Positions 41,333 to 50,373 of a stretch of DNA of 64,000 nucleotides are shown piece after piece. A model generated the notes under the pieces. It ran no database searches and had not been told where the DNA came from. It saw only the letters and a list, made by a program, of their open reading frames with translations. Source of the stretch: Arthrobacter sp. SX1312 (GTDB lineage: Bacteria; Actinomycetota; Actinomycetes; Actinomycetales; Micrococcaceae); the NCBI RefSeq assembly GCF_002929295.1, contig NZ_PJIM01000002.1:80091-144090 (forward strand), read 5' to 3'. Every line of letters starts with the position of its first letter. Position 1 is the stretch's first letter. The position numbers were made by a program, and so were the translations under genes.

Positions 41333-44300
41333 GTGACGCAGGTACTGACGAGGTTCACCCCCGCAACCCATGAGTGGTTCGCGGGAGCCTTCTCCGAACC
41401 CACTCCCGCCCAGGAGGGCGCCTGGTCCGCCATCTCCGCGGGCTCGAACGCGCTCGTCGTCGCACCCACCGGCTCGGGCAAGACCCTCGCCGCGTTCCTC
41501 TGGGCGCTGGACCGGCTGATCGCCTCCGGCGAGGGCAGCGGCGACGTCGAACCCGAGTCAGCGACCCCCGCCAAGGGCCGGAAGGCCCCGGCGAAGCCGA
41601 AGCGCAGCACGCGCGTCCTCTACATCTCGCCCCTGAAGGCGCTCGGCGTCGACGTCGAGCGGAACCTGCGGGCCCCGCTGATCGGCATCACGCAGACGGC
41701 GAAGCGCCTCGGCCTGCCCGCGCCCAGCATCACCGTCGGCGTCCGCTCGGGCGACACCCCGCAGGCCGAACGCCGGGCCATGCTGACGCGGCCGCCGGAC
41801 ATCCTCATCACCACGCCCGAGTCCCTGTTCCTCATGCTGACCTCGAAGGCACGCGAGACGCTCCTGGAGGTGGACACCGTCATCATCGACGAGGTCCATG
41901 CCGTCGCGGGTACCAAGCGGGGCGCACACCTGGCGGTGTCGCTGGCCCGCCTCGACGCCCTGCTCGAGAAGCCCGTGCAGCGCATCGGGCTCTCCGCCAC
42001 GGTGGAGCCGAAGGAGACGGTGGCCCGCTTCCTCTCGGGCAACGCCCCCGTGGAGATCGTCGCCCCTCCGTCGAAGAAGCAGTGGGACCTGACCGTCACC
42101 GTGCCGGTGGAGGACATGACGGAGCTCGGCGGTGCGGCGGCGAACACCGAGGACGACGGCGACGCCGTGCCCCAGGCGAGCATCTGGCCGCACGTCGAGG
42201 AGAAGATCGTCGACCTGATCGAGCAGAACCGGTCCACGATCGTCTTCGCCAACTCACGCCGCCTCGCCGAGCGCCTCACCGCGCGGCTCAACGAGATCCA
42301 CGCGGAACGCCGCGAGCGCGACGCCGTATGGGCGGCGGGCGGTGACCCGACCGCCGTCGAGCCCGCACCCGCCCCCTCGTTCGCGCACACCACCACGACG
42401 CCGGCGCAGATGATGGCCCAGGCGGGGCAGACCACCGGCGCCGAGGCGCTCCTCGCCCGCGCCCACCACGGATCGGTCTCCAAGGACCAGCGCGCCCTGA
42501 TCGAGGACGACCTCAAATCGGGACGACTCCGCTGCGTGGTCGCCACCAGTTCACTGGAGCTCGGCATCGACATGGGCGCCGTGGACCTCGTGGTGCAGGT
42601 CGAGTCGCCACACTCCGTGGCGAGCGGCCTGCAGCGCGTGGGACGCGCGGGCCACCAGGTGGGCGAGGTGTCGCAGGGCGTGCTCTTCCCCAAGCACCGC
42701 GGAGACCTCATCAACACCACCGTCACGGTGGAGCGCATGCTCGCCGGGCAGATCGAACCCCTCTACATCCCCACCAACCCGCTCGACATCCTCGCGCAGC
42801 AGACCGTCGCGGCCGCGGCGCTCGGCACCATCGACGTCGAGGAGTGGTTCGACGTCGTCAGGACCTCCGCGCCGTTCGCCACCCTGCCCCGCTCCGCCTT
42901 CGACGCGACCCTCGACCTGCTCGCCGGACGCTACCCGTCCGACGAGTTCGCCGAACTGCGCCCGCGCATCATCTGGGACCGCGTGGAGGGCACCATCACC
43001 GGACGGCCCGGAGCGCAGCGCCTTGCCGTCACCTCGGGCGGCACCATCCCCGACCGCGGGCTGTTCGGCGTGTTCCTCGTCGGCTCGGAGGGCGAGGGCC
43101 CGCGCGCCGGCGGCCGCCGCGTGGGCGAGCTGGACGAGGAGATGGTCTACGAGTCACGCGTGGGCGACGTCTTCGCCCTCGGCGCCACGAGCTGGCGCAT
43201 CGAGGAGATCACACACGACCGCGTGCTGGTCTCCCCCGCCTTCGGCCAGCCCGGCAAGCTCCCGTTCTGGAAGGGCGACTCCCTCGGTCGGCCCGTCGAA
43301 CTGGGGCGTGCCCTCGGCGCCTTCCGACGCGAGATGTCCGGCGCCACACCGGAGAAGGCGCAGGAGCGGTGCGAGAGGATCGGGCTCGACACCTGGGCGT
43401 CGGGGAACCTCATCACCTATCTCAGCGAGCAGCGCGAGGCCACCGAAGTGGTGCCGAACGACAGGACGCTCGTGGTCGAACGGTTCCACGACGAGCTCGG
43501 CGACTGGCGCGTGGTCCTGCACAGCCCCTTCGGCATGCCCGTGCACGCACCCTGGGCGCTCGCCGTGGGCGCACGGCTCGAGCAGCGCTACGGCATGGAC
43601 GGATCGGCGATGGCCTCGGACGACGGCATCGTGCTGCGCGTCCCGCTCATGGACGACGAGCCGCCCGGCGCCGACCTGTTCCTGTTCGACGCCGAGGAGC
43701 TCGACGGCATCGTGACGGCCGAGGTGGGCGGGTCCGCGCTCTTCGCGTCCCGTTTCCGCGAGTGCGCGGCCCGCGCCCTGCTGCTGCCCCGCCAGAATCC
43801 GAGCAAGCGGACCCCGCTGTGGCAGCAGCGGCAGCGGTCGGCGCAGCTGCTCGACGTCGCCAAGAAGTACCCGACGTTCCCGATCGTCCTCGAGACCGTG
43901 CGCGAGGTCCTGCAGGACGTCTACGACCTCCCCGCCCTGAAGGATCTCGCGGCCTCGCTCGAACGCCGGGAACTGCGGATCGTCGAGGTCACCACGCAGC
44001 AGCCCTCCCCGTTCGCGCGCTCCATGCTGTTCGGCTACGTGGCGTCCTTCCTGTACGAGGGCGACTCCCCGCTGGCCGAGCGCCGGGCCGCCGCGCTCTC
44101 GCTCGACCCGACCCTCCTCAACGAGCTGCTCGGCCGGGCCGAACTGCGGGAGTTGCTCGATGCCCGGGTCATCGCCGACACGGAACTCGAGCTGCAGCGC
44201 CTCAAGCAGGACCGCCTCGCCCGGGGGCTCGAGGGCGTCGCCGACCTGCTGCGCCTGCTCGGACCCCTGACCGTCGAGGAGATCGCCGAGCGCCTCGCGG

Positions 44301-46345
44301 CACCCGCCGACGAGCAGGCCGCCGCCTCCGCCCTCGTCGACAGCGCCCCGCCGTCAAACGCGACCCTCCGGGCTGTCGGCGACGGCGCGGACGACGAGGC
44401 GTCCCCGTCCGTTGCGTCCCCGTCCGAGGATCCCTCGGACGAGGAGCTGCTCGCCGCGGACGTTCCTGCCACCCCGAATCCCGTGAGGGCCTCACCGGAC
44501 GTGGTCCGCGGGCACGTGGCCGCCCTCGTGAAGGCCAACCGCGCACTGACCGTCCACATCGGCGGCGTGGAGCGCATCTCGGCCGTCGAGGATGCCGCCC
44601 GCCTGCGGGACGCCCTCGGTGTCCCCCTGCCCATGGGCATCCCCCTGGCCTTCATCGAGCCCGTCGACGATCCGCTCGGGGACCTCGTGGGGCGCTACGC
44701 GCGGACGCACGGTCCCTTCACGGCCGCCGAAGCGGCATCCCGCCTGGGCCTCGGCGTCGCCGTCGTCGCCGGATCGCTGCAGCGCCTCGCCGGCGCCGGC
44801 CGCGTGGTCGAGGGCGAGTTCCGCCCCGCCGAGTCGGTGCCCGTGCTCGACATCTCGGCGGCGTCCGGCGCCGAGCCCGGCACCATCACCGTGCACGCGC
44901 CGGCCGCCAGCGAGTGGTGCGACGCCGAGGTCCTCCGGCGCCTGCGCCGCCGGTCGCTGGCCGCCCTCCGCCAGGAGGTCGAGCCGGTGGACCCCGCCGC
45001 CTACGGGCGGTTCCTGCCCGCCTGGCAGCACATCGGCTCCGGCCTGCGCGGCCTGGACGGCGTGGTCACCGTCATCGACCAGCTCTCCGGCGTCCCCATC
45101 CCCGCCTCGGCGTGGGAGCCGCTGATCCTCGCCCAGCGCGTGGCGAACTACGCGCCTGCCATGCTCGACGAGCTGACGGCCACCGGCGAGGTGCTGTGGT
45201 CCGGCGCCGGGTCACTGGCCGGCAACGACGGCTGGATCGCCCTGCACCTGGCCGAGAACGCCCCCCTGACCCTCCGCGCCGACCCCACCTTCGAGCCGAC
45301 GGCCCTCCACACCGGGCTGCTCGAGCTCCTCGCCGGCGGCGGTGGGTACTTCCTGCGGCAGCTCACCAACCAGCTCGACGTGCAGGAGGCGACGTCGGAC
45401 ACCGCCGTCGTCACCGCGCTGTGGGACCTGGTGTGGGCGGGCAGGATCAGCAACGACACGTTCTCCCCGGTGCGCGCCCTCCTCGCGAACGGCAAGACGG
45501 CCCACAAGCAACGGCCGGTCCCGGCTCGCGCGCGGACCTCGCGGGCCGGGCGGCTGGGCCGTGCCCCCGGCAAGTCGTTGACCGGGGCCTCGATGCGCCT
45601 GAGCGTCGCGGGCGACGACGCCGCTACCGGCGGCTACCAGCGGGCCACCCCTCCCCTGGCCGCCGGCCGCTGGAACATGCTGCCCGCGGTCGAGGCGGAG
45701 ACGACCCTGCACGCCCACGCGCAGGCCGAACTGCTCCTCGACCGCTACGGCGTCGTCACGCGCGGGGCCGTCGGCAACGAGGGCATCCCCGGAGGGTTCG
45801 GCCTCATGTACAAGGTGCTGGCGCGGCTCGAGGAGATGGGACGGTGCCGGCGCGGCTACTTCATCGAGCACCTCGGCGCCGCGCAGTTCGCCGTGCCCGC
45901 CACGGTGGACCGCCTGCGCTCCTTCAGCGCCGACAACCAACTGCCCACCGCCCAGGACGTCCTCGGCGGGGAGGCTCCACCCCTGAAGGCGGTGGCCCTC
46001 GCGGCCACGGACCCGGCCAACCCCTACGGCGCGGCGCTGAGCTGGCCGCAGGCCGACGGCGGTCACCGCGCCGGGCGGAAGGCCGGGGCGCTCGTCGTGC
46101 TCGTGGACGGAGCGCTCGCACTGTACGTGGAGCGGGGCGGCAAGACGCTGCTGGCTTTCACCGAGGACGTCGACGTCCTGCGGGCGGCTTCGCTGGCGCT
46201 GGTCACCATCATCCGCCGGGGGGCCGCGGACAAGATGGCCCTCGAGAAGGTCAACGGCGGCGAGATCCTGGACACGGACATCGGGCGAGCGCTCGCCGAC
46301 GCCGGCTTCTACACGACACCGAGGGGACTGAGGATCCGTGCCTGA
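41333..46345 (+). CDS. lhr: Lhr-family ATP-dependent helicase
   Basis: A 1670-aa superfamily 2 helicase. RecA core motifs are: Walker A VVAPTGSGKTLAAF, DEVH box IIDEVHAVAGTKRGAHL, motif IV-VI region TSSLELGIDMGAVDLV and QRVGRAGHQVG. The Lhr-specific winged-helix/beta-barrel and the long C-terminal Lhr domain follow. Low-complexity acidic and Ala-rich insertions (about residues 1010-1050) account for part of the length over the ~1500 residues of E. coli Lhr. Lhr proteins translocate 3'-5' on DNA and unwind RNA:DNA hybrids in damage responses. The start GTG 41333 has CATGAT 6 bases upstream, so it may be leaderless. The stop overlaps nei by 8 bases, and both are repair genes. Confidence 0.95.
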   Translation: MTQVLTRFTPATHEWFAGAFSEPTPAQEGAWSAISAGSNALVVAPTGSGKTLAAFLWALDRLIASGEGSGDVEPESATPAKGRKAPAKPKRSTRVLYISPLKALGVDVERNLRAPLIGITQTAKRLGLPAPSITVGVRSGDTPQAERRAMLTRPPDILITTPESLFLMLTSKARETLLEVDTVIIDEVHAVAGTKRGAHLAVSLARLDALLEKPVQRIGLSATVEPKETVARFLSGNAPVEIVAPPSKKQWDLTVTVPVEDMTELGGAAANTEDDGDAVPQASIWPHVEEKIVDLIEQNRSTIVFANSRRLAERLTARLNEIHAERRERDAVWAAGGDPTAVEPAPAPSFAHTTTTPAQMMAQAGQTTGAEALLARAHHGSVSKDQRALIEDDLKSGRLRCVVATSSLELGIDMGAVDLVVQVESPHSVASGLQRVGRAGHQVGEVSQGVLFPKHRGDLINTTVTVERMLAGQIEPLYIPTNPLDILAQQTVAAAALGTIDVEEWFDVVRTSAPFATLPRSAFDATLDLLAGRYPSDEFAELRPRIIWDRVEGTITGRPGAQRLAVTSGGTIPDRGLFGVFLVGSEGEGPRAGGRRVGELDEEMVYESRVGDVFALGATSWRIEEITHDRVLVSPAFGQPGKLPFWKGDSLGRPVELGRALGAFRREMSGATPEKAQERCERIGLDTWASGNLITYLSEQREATEVVPNDRTLVVERFHDELGDWRVVLHSPFGMPVHAPWALAVGARLEQRYGMDGSAMASDDGIVLRVPLMDDEPPGADLFLFDAEELDGIVTAEVGGSALFASRFRECAARALLLPRQNPSKRTPLWQQRQRSAQLLDVAKKYPTFPIVLETVREVLQDVYDLPALKDLAASLERRELRIVEVTTQQPSPFARSMLFGYVASFLYEGDSPLAERRAAALSLDPTLLNELLGRAELRELLDARVIADTELELQRLKQDRLARGLEGVADLLRLLGPLTVEEIAERLAAPADEQAAASALVDSAPPSNATLRAVGDGADDEASPSVASPSEDPSDEELLAADVPATPNPVRASPDVVRGHVAALVKANRALTVHIGGVERISAVEDAARLRDALGVPLPMGIPLAFIEPVDDPLGDLVGRYARTHGPFTAAEAASRLGLGVAVVAGSLQRLAGAGRVVEGEFRPAESVPVLDISAASGAEPGTITVHAPAASEWCDAEVLRRLRRRSLAALRQEVEPVDPAAYGRFLPAWQHIGSGLRGLDGVVTVIDQLSGVPIPASAWEPLILAQRVANYAPAMLDELTATGEVLWSGAGSLAGNDGWIALHLAENAPLTLRADPTFEPTALHTGLLELLAGGGGYFLRQLTNQLDVQEATSDTAVVTALWDLVWAGRISNDTFSPVRALLANGKTAHKQRPVPARARTSRAGRLGRAPGKSLTGASMRLSVAGDDAATGGYQRATPPLAAGRWNMLPAVEAETTLHAHAQAELLLDRYGVVTRGAVGNEGIPGGFGLMYKVLARLEEMGRCRRGYFIEHLGAAQFAVPATVDRLRSFSADNQLPTAQDVLGGEAPPLKAVALAATDPANPYGAALSWPQADGGHRAGRKAGALVVLVDGALALYVERGGKTLLAFTEDVDVLRAASLALVTIIRRGAADKMALEKVNGGEILDTDIGRALADAGFYTTPRGLRIRA

Positions 46346-47156
46346 GGGGGATACCGTGTGGCGCGCCGCCCGCGAACTGCACCGCGCCCTCGCCGGGAAG
46401 ACATTGACACGCTGCGACATCCGCGTGCCCCGCTTCGCCACCGTGGACTTCACGGGTGACACCGTGCAGGAGGCGGTGTCCCGCGGGAAGCACCTGCTGA
46501 TCCGGGGCGGGGGCGACGACGGCTGGGACATCCACTCGCACCTCAAGATGGAAGGCCTCTGGCACGTCTACGCCCGCGGGGAGAAGTGGCGGAGGCCGGC
46601 GTTCAAGGCGCGCTGCATCCTGGAGACCGAGGACGCCGTCGTGGTCGGTTTCGAACTCGGCTTCCTGCGGGTGATCCCCCGCGCCGAGGAGGACGACGCC
46701 GTCGGATACCTGGGACCCGACCTGCTCGGCCCCGACTGGGATGCGGAGGAGGCGTTGCGGCGGCTGAGGGAGCAGCCGGAGCGGCCCATCGGCCTCGCCC
46801 TGCTCGACCAGCGGAACCTCGCGGGCATCGGCAACGTCTACCGGTGCGAGCTGTGCTTCCTCGCCGGCGTCCATCCGCTCACCCCGGTGGGCGAGGTGCC
46901 GAACCTGCCGCGCATGGTCGAGCTGTCCAAGAAGCTCCTCGAGGCGAACAAGGAGCGCAGCACCCGGGCGACGACAGGACAGCTCCGCGGCAACACGCTC
47001 TGGGTGTACGGGCGGTCCCGACGGGGCTGCCTGCGCTGCGGCACGCCCGTCGCGCTCGAACAGCTCGGGGACAAGGAGACCGAACTGCGCGAGCTCTACT
47101 ACTGTCCGCACTGCCAGCCGCGATTGGATGCCCCTGCCGGCGCGGCATTACCCTGA
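46338..47156 (+). CDS. nei: Nei/endonuclease VIII-type DNA glycosylase
   Basis: A 272-aa Fpg/Nei-family bifunctional glycosylase/AP lyase removing oxidised bases. The N-terminus V/M-PEGDTVWRAA supplies the catalytic Pro and Glu after start removal. The helix-two-turn-helix region (NLAGIGNVYRCELCFLAG) and C4 zinc finger (CLRCGTPV...YYCPHC) are present. PEGDT with W is typical of Nei rather than Fpg (PELPE). The GTG start at 46338 lies inside the end of lhr, which implies translational coupling; actinobacteria frequently encode lhr and nei2 together. Confidence 0.93.
   Translation: MPEGDTVWRAARELHRALAGKTLTRCDIRVPRFATVDFTGDTVQEAVSRGKHLLIRGGGDDGWDIHSHLKMEGLWHVYARGEKWRRPAFKARCILETEDAVVVGFELGFLRVIPRAEEDDAVGYLGPDLLGPDWDAEEALRRLREQPERPIGLALLDQRNLAGIGNVYRCELCFLAGVHPLTPVGEVPNLPRMVELSKKLLEANKERSTRATTGQLRGNTLWVYGRSRRGCLRCGTPVALEQLGDKETELRELYYCPHCQPRLDAPAGAALP
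47149..47154 (+). promoter_or_regulatory. -10 box TACCCT before a leaderless leader ORF
   Basis: TACCCT overlaps the nei stop codon region and is followed by 6 bases and GTG 47161. Confidence 0.45.
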
Positions 47157-47160
47157 CCAG

Positions 47161-47190
47161 GTGGACGGATTCGGACGGGTGATGCGCTGA
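47161..47190 (+). CDS. Possible 9-codon leader peptide coupled to pseudouridine synthase
   Basis: GTG 47161 opens a 9-codon frame reading MDGFGRVMR when GTG is read as Met. Its TGA (47188-47190) overlaps the ATG of the pseudouridine synthase as TGATG. The GTG sits 6 bases after a TAnnnT box, exactly as leaderless starts do elsewhere in the window. The downstream ATG lacks a convincing Shine-Dalgarno. Ribosomes finishing the leader could reinitiate on the main gene. It is too short to judge by codon use. Confidence 0.4.
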   Translation: MDGFGRVMR

Positions 47191-48104
47191 TGGCGATGAG
47201 ATCACCCCTGCCCGTACGCAACGGCGTGAACGCGACACGGCTCCGCCTGCCGGTGGAGGGTCCGTGGGAGACCGCCCTCGACTACATCCTCGACCGTTTC
47301 GACCACGTGGATCCCGAGGGCATCGGCGAGCGCTTCGACCGCGGCGAGGTCGTCGCGCTGGGCGGCGAGGTCCTGACACGGTCCACACCGCTCGGTGAGC
47401 ACACCTTCGTCTGGTACTACCGTGAGCTGCCGGTCGAGGAGCGGCTGCCCGTGGAGCTCTCCATCCTGCATCAGGACGATCACCTGCTCGTCGTCGACAA
47501 GCCGCACTTCCTGCCGACCACGCCGGGCGGCATGTACGTGGCGGAGTCCGCCCTCGTGCGGCTGCGCGTGGAACTCGGCATCCCGGACCTGATCGCCATG
47601 CACCGGCTGGACCGTATGACGGCCGGCATCCTCATGTTCTCCGTCGATCCGGACACCCGCGGCGCCTACCAGCTGCTCTTCGAGAACAGGCGCATCAGCA
47701 AGGAGTACCGGGCCGTGGCGCCCGTCCGGCCGGAGCTGCGGCTCGACGACGAGCCGCAGGACGTGCGCAGCAGGATCGTGAAGTCCCGGACCTACCTGCT
47801 GGCCCAGGAGGTCGAGGGACCGGCGAACACCCACACCACGGTGAGCCTGCTGGATCAGCGCGGGGACCGCGGCCTGTACCGGCTGCAGCCGCACACCGGG
47901 AAGACCCACCAGCTCCGGCTGCACATGGCGTCCCTCGGGCTCGGCATCGTCAACGACCCGTTCTACCCGGTGCTGCACCCGCAGGCGCCCGACGACTACA
48001 CCCGGCCGCTGCAGCTCCTCGCCCACAGCATCGCGTTCACGGACCCGGTGGACGGCACCGAGCGGAGCTTCGAGTCCGGCCTCACCCTGGCCTGCTTCGC
48101 CTGA
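47190..48104 (+). CDS. RluA-family RNA pseudouridine synthase
   Basis: A 304-aa enzyme of the RluA/RluC/RluD group isomerising uridine in rRNA or tRNA. The catalytic motif is HRLDRMTAGI with the conserved Asp. DDHLLVVDKPHFLPTTPGG and TGKTHQLRLHM are further family signatures. The N-terminal ~80 residues may form a small RNA-binding domain. The target base cannot be assigned. The ATG at 47190 is chosen because of the TGATG overlap with the short upstream frame; ATG 47196 is possible. Confidence 0.9.
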   Translation: MAMRSPLPVRNGVNATRLRLPVEGPWETALDYILDRFDHVDPEGIGERFDRGEVVALGGEVLTRSTPLGEHTFVWYYRELPVEERLPVELSILHQDDHLLVVDKPHFLPTTPGGMYVAESALVRLRVELGIPDLIAMHRLDRMTAGILMFSVDPDTRGAYQLLFENRRISKEYRAVAPVRPELRLDDEPQDVRSRIVKSRTYLLAQEVEGPANTHTTVSLLDQRGDRGLYRLQPHTGKTHQLRLHMASLGLGIVNDPFYPVLHPQAPDDYTRPLQLLAHSIAFTDPVDGTERSFESGLTLACFA

Positions 48105-48134
48105 CCCTGCCCTGATCCGTACCGACTCCCGACC

Positions 48135-48156
48135 GGGTTCTCCACGGGTTCTCCAC
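48135..48156. repeat. Tandem 11-bp direct repeat
   Basis: GGGTTCTCCAC occurs twice head to tail (48135-48145, 48146-48156) in the 153-base gap before the DedA gene. No other feature is visible there except the DedA promoter. Confidence 0.5.
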
Positions 48157-48245
48157 CGGGTGCTGGACCGTTTTCTCGACCGTGTTCGTCCCCTGGCCCG
48201 GACCGGTTTCCTCCCGGGGCCCGGCGCTGATCCGGGTCCGGACGG

Positions 48246-48251
48246 TACATT
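48246..48251 (+). promoter_or_regulatory. -10 box TACATT, leaderless promoter of DedA gene
   Basis: TACATT is followed by 6 bases and GTG 48258. Confidence 0.55.
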
Positions 48252-48257
48252 TGCGGA

Positions 48258-48893
48258 GTGGACCTGCCCGGAACGGACATCCCCGACCCGCTCTACCTCC
48301 TCGTCATGTTCGCCGTCGTCGTCGCCGATGTGGTGCTCCCCGTCGTGCCCTCCGAACTGCTCGTGATCGGCGCCGGCACCATGGCCGCCGACGGCATGCT
48401 CCTGCTGCCCGTCGCGGGCCTCGTCGCATGGGCCGGCAGCTGGCTCGGGGATGTGGCCCTGTTCCTCCTGTTCCGGCGCCGGCTCACGCATGTCCTCGAC
48501 CGCTTCCGCTGGGGGCGCCGGGTCCACCGGGGGCTGCGTGAGGCCATCGCGAAGGCGGGCTCGTCGCCCACCTACGCCGCCGTCGTCGCCGTGCGCTTCC
48601 TGCCCGGCGGGCGCACCGCGAGCGTCTCCGCAGCAGGCATCGCCGAACTGCCCCTCCGCCCCTTCATGCTCGCGGCGGGCACCGGAGGGGCGCTGTGGAC
48701 GGCGTGGCTGGTCGGCCTCGGCTTCGTCGCAGGCGCTTCGACCGGGCTGCCCGCCTGGATGGGCGCGCTGCTCGGAATGGTGGTCGGTACGCTGGTGGGA
48801 GCCATCACGGCAGCAATCATCGCCCTGAAGAGACACCGGAAGGCCAAGAACGCGCATGAGCACCCCGAAGAACCCGGGTCCGAGGCTCCCTGA
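48258..48893 (+). CDS. DedA/SNARE-associated family membrane protein
   Basis: A 211-aa polytopic membrane protein of the DedA superfamily, members of which flip phospholipids such as undecaprenyl phosphate. The N-terminal reentrant region carries LPVVPSELLVIGAG. The family motif VAVRFLPGGRTASVSAAG (Arg and Gly residues important for transport) is near the middle, and two C-terminal helices follow. The GTG start at 48258 is fixed by the leaderless box. The end overlaps the next gene by 38 bases. Confidence 0.9.
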   Translation: MDLPGTDIPDPLYLLVMFAVVVADVVLPVVPSELLVIGAGTMAADGMLLLPVAGLVAWAGSWLGDVALFLLFRRRLTHVLDRFRWGRRVHRGLREAIAKAGSSPTYAAVVAVRFLPGGRTASVSAAGIAELPLRPFMLAAGTGGALWTAWLVGLGFVAGASTGLPAWMGALLGMVVGTLVGAITAAIIALKRHRKAKNAHEHPEEPGSEAP

Positions 48894-50328
48894 CAAGCCG
48901 GTCAGGCCTCCGACCGTCGCACAGGAAGCTCCCGCCGCCCCGCGCTCCTCCGAGTCGACGGGTGTCCTCGAACGCCTCAAGGCCGCGCAGCCACGGGGTG
49001 CCGGTGCTGCCGACCACGACGGGCCCGACCGCCCGGCCGTTGCGACCACGGCGGCGAGCGCAGGAAGGTCCGGCGGCGTGGGGTACGGCGCCTCACGCGC
49101 GGACGGCCACGACCGGGCCGATACCTCGCGCGGCCCGGGTGCCGCCGGCAGCAGGAACGACCCCAGCGGCGGCACCCGCACCCTCGATGCGCCCGCCAGA
49201 ACCACGGACAGCGGACCTGCGGGCAGCGGCGTCACCCGCACCCTCGATGCGCCCACCGGGGCCGAGGGCAGCAAGGAGATCCCCAGCCGCCAGGGCAGCG
49301 ATGACGGCGGCGCGGCTGCCGCCGAGCGGCTCCGGGTCGCGGCCGTCCGGGCGAGGGCAGCGGCCGTCCGGGCGAGGGCAGCGGCCGTTCGCGCGAGGGA
49401 AGCGGCCGGAGTGACCGGCCGGGCCATCCACCACGGCAGCCGCGCGACGGCCCGCCAGGTCTCCTCCTGGGACCGGGACGTCGTCCGGCAGGTGGTCGTG
49501 ACGGTATGCGCCCTCGCCTGCATCCTCGGGTCGGCGGCGGGTGTCGGCGCCTTCGGCGGCCCGTCGATCCGGGACGCCGCCGGCGGCCTGTTCGCCCCGG
49601 ACGCGACGCTGCTGGCGCCGTCGTCGGCGGCCTTCTCCATCTGGAGCGTGATCTACGTGGGCCTGGTGGCGTACACGGTGTTCCAGTGGCTGCCGTCGCA
49701 GCGGAGGACAGACCGCCAGCGGGGCCTCGGCTGGACCGTGGCGGCCTCCATGCTCCTCAACCTCGCATGGATCCTGAGCGCACAGGCCGGCCTGCTGACC
49801 TTGAGCCTCGTGGTCATCATGCTGCTCTTCTTCGCACTCCTGTCCGCCGTCCGGACCATGAACGACCACCCCAACGAGACGCGGCTCGAGGGTGCGCTCG
49901 TGGATACGCCGATCGGTCTCTACCTGGGCTGGGTGCTCCTGGCGGCGGCCGCGAACTGGGCGGCGTTCCTCACGGCGACGGGCGCGGACCTCTTCGGCTG
50001 GTCCGGTGTCGCGTGGTCCATCCTCGGGATCACGGCCGTCCTCGTGACGGCCGCCATCATCTGCTCGACGGACCGCGGACGCCTTGCCGTGGCCGTGGCG
50101 ACCTCGTGGGGGCTGCTGTGGATCGCCGTCGAACGGGTGCTGGGCGAGCCGTTCGCGATGAACCTGGCGTTCTTCGCCGTCCTGGCGATCTTCCTGCTGC
50201 TCATCACGGCAGGCTCGCGCCGCCACCGGGTGGACCACGAGTATCGGCACTGGCTGCGGGCGCAGCAGGACGCCCGGCGCGAGCCCGTCCACCTGGGGGG
50301 CGGCGACTACGAGGACTCGCGCTACTAG
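48856..50328 (+). CDS. TspO/tryptophan-rich sensory-like membrane protein with long disordered N-terminus
   Basis: A 490-aa protein. Residues ~1-200 are disordered, rich in Gly, Ala, Ser and Arg, and contain two DNA-level repeats, including three copies of a 7-residue VRARAAA unit. The remaining part has about six or seven hydrophobic helices with the TspO-like segment AFSIWSVIYVGLVAYTVFQW and Trp-containing helices (TPIGLYLGWVLLAAAANWAAF). TspO proteins bind porphyrins and steroids. The extension is unusual because TspO is normally ~160 residues. ATG 48856 lies within the DedA gene (38-base overlap), suggesting coupling. Confidence 0.8.
   Translation: MSTPKNPGPRLPDKPVRPPTVAQEAPAAPRSSESTGVLERLKAAQPRGAGAADHDGPDRPAVATTAASAGRSGGVGYGASRADGHDRADTSRGPGAAGSRNDPSGGTRTLDAPARTTDSGPAGSGVTRTLDAPTGAEGSKEIPSRQGSDDGGAAAAERLRVAAVRARAAAVRARAAAVRAREAAGVTGRAIHHGSRATARQVSSWDRDVVRQVVVTVCALACILGSAAGVGAFGGPSIRDAAGGLFAPDATLLAPSSAAFSIWSVIYVGLVAYTVFQWLPSQRRTDRQRGLGWTVAASMLLNLAWILSAQAGLLTLSLVVIMLLFFALLSAVRTMNDHPNETRLEGALVDTPIGLYLGWVLLAAAANWAAFLTATGADLFGWSGVAWSILGITAVLVTAAIICSTDRGRLAVAVATSWGLLWIAVERVLGEPFAMNLAFFAVLAIFLLLITAGSRRHRVDHEYRHWLRAQQDARREPVHLGGGDYEDSRY
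49339..49401 (+). repeat. Three tandem 21-bp repeats in the TspO-like gene
   Basis: The unit at 49339-49359 is repeated exactly at 49360-49380 and with four changes at 49381-49401. It encodes (A)AVRARA repeats in frame. A separate 18-base block encoding TRTLDA recurs at about 49167 and 49228. Confidence 0.85.
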
Positions 50329-50345
50329 CCGGGTGGGCGGGCGCG

Positions 50346-50373
50346 GGGCTGAGCCCAGCGCCGGGCTCAGCCC
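50346..50373. terminator. Bidirectional terminator between TspO-like gene and ppc
   Basis: GGGCTGAGCCC (50346-50356) pairs imperfectly (one central mismatch) with GGGCTCAGCCC (50363-50373), loop of 6. The right arm includes the ppc stop codon. Confidence 0.75.

Noticed and set aside
42844-46407. Long frame overlapping lhr in another frame on the same strand
   Set aside because: It is Arg/Pro/Ala-rich low-complexity translation typical of a shifted high-GC frame; Lhr motifs occupy the other frame.
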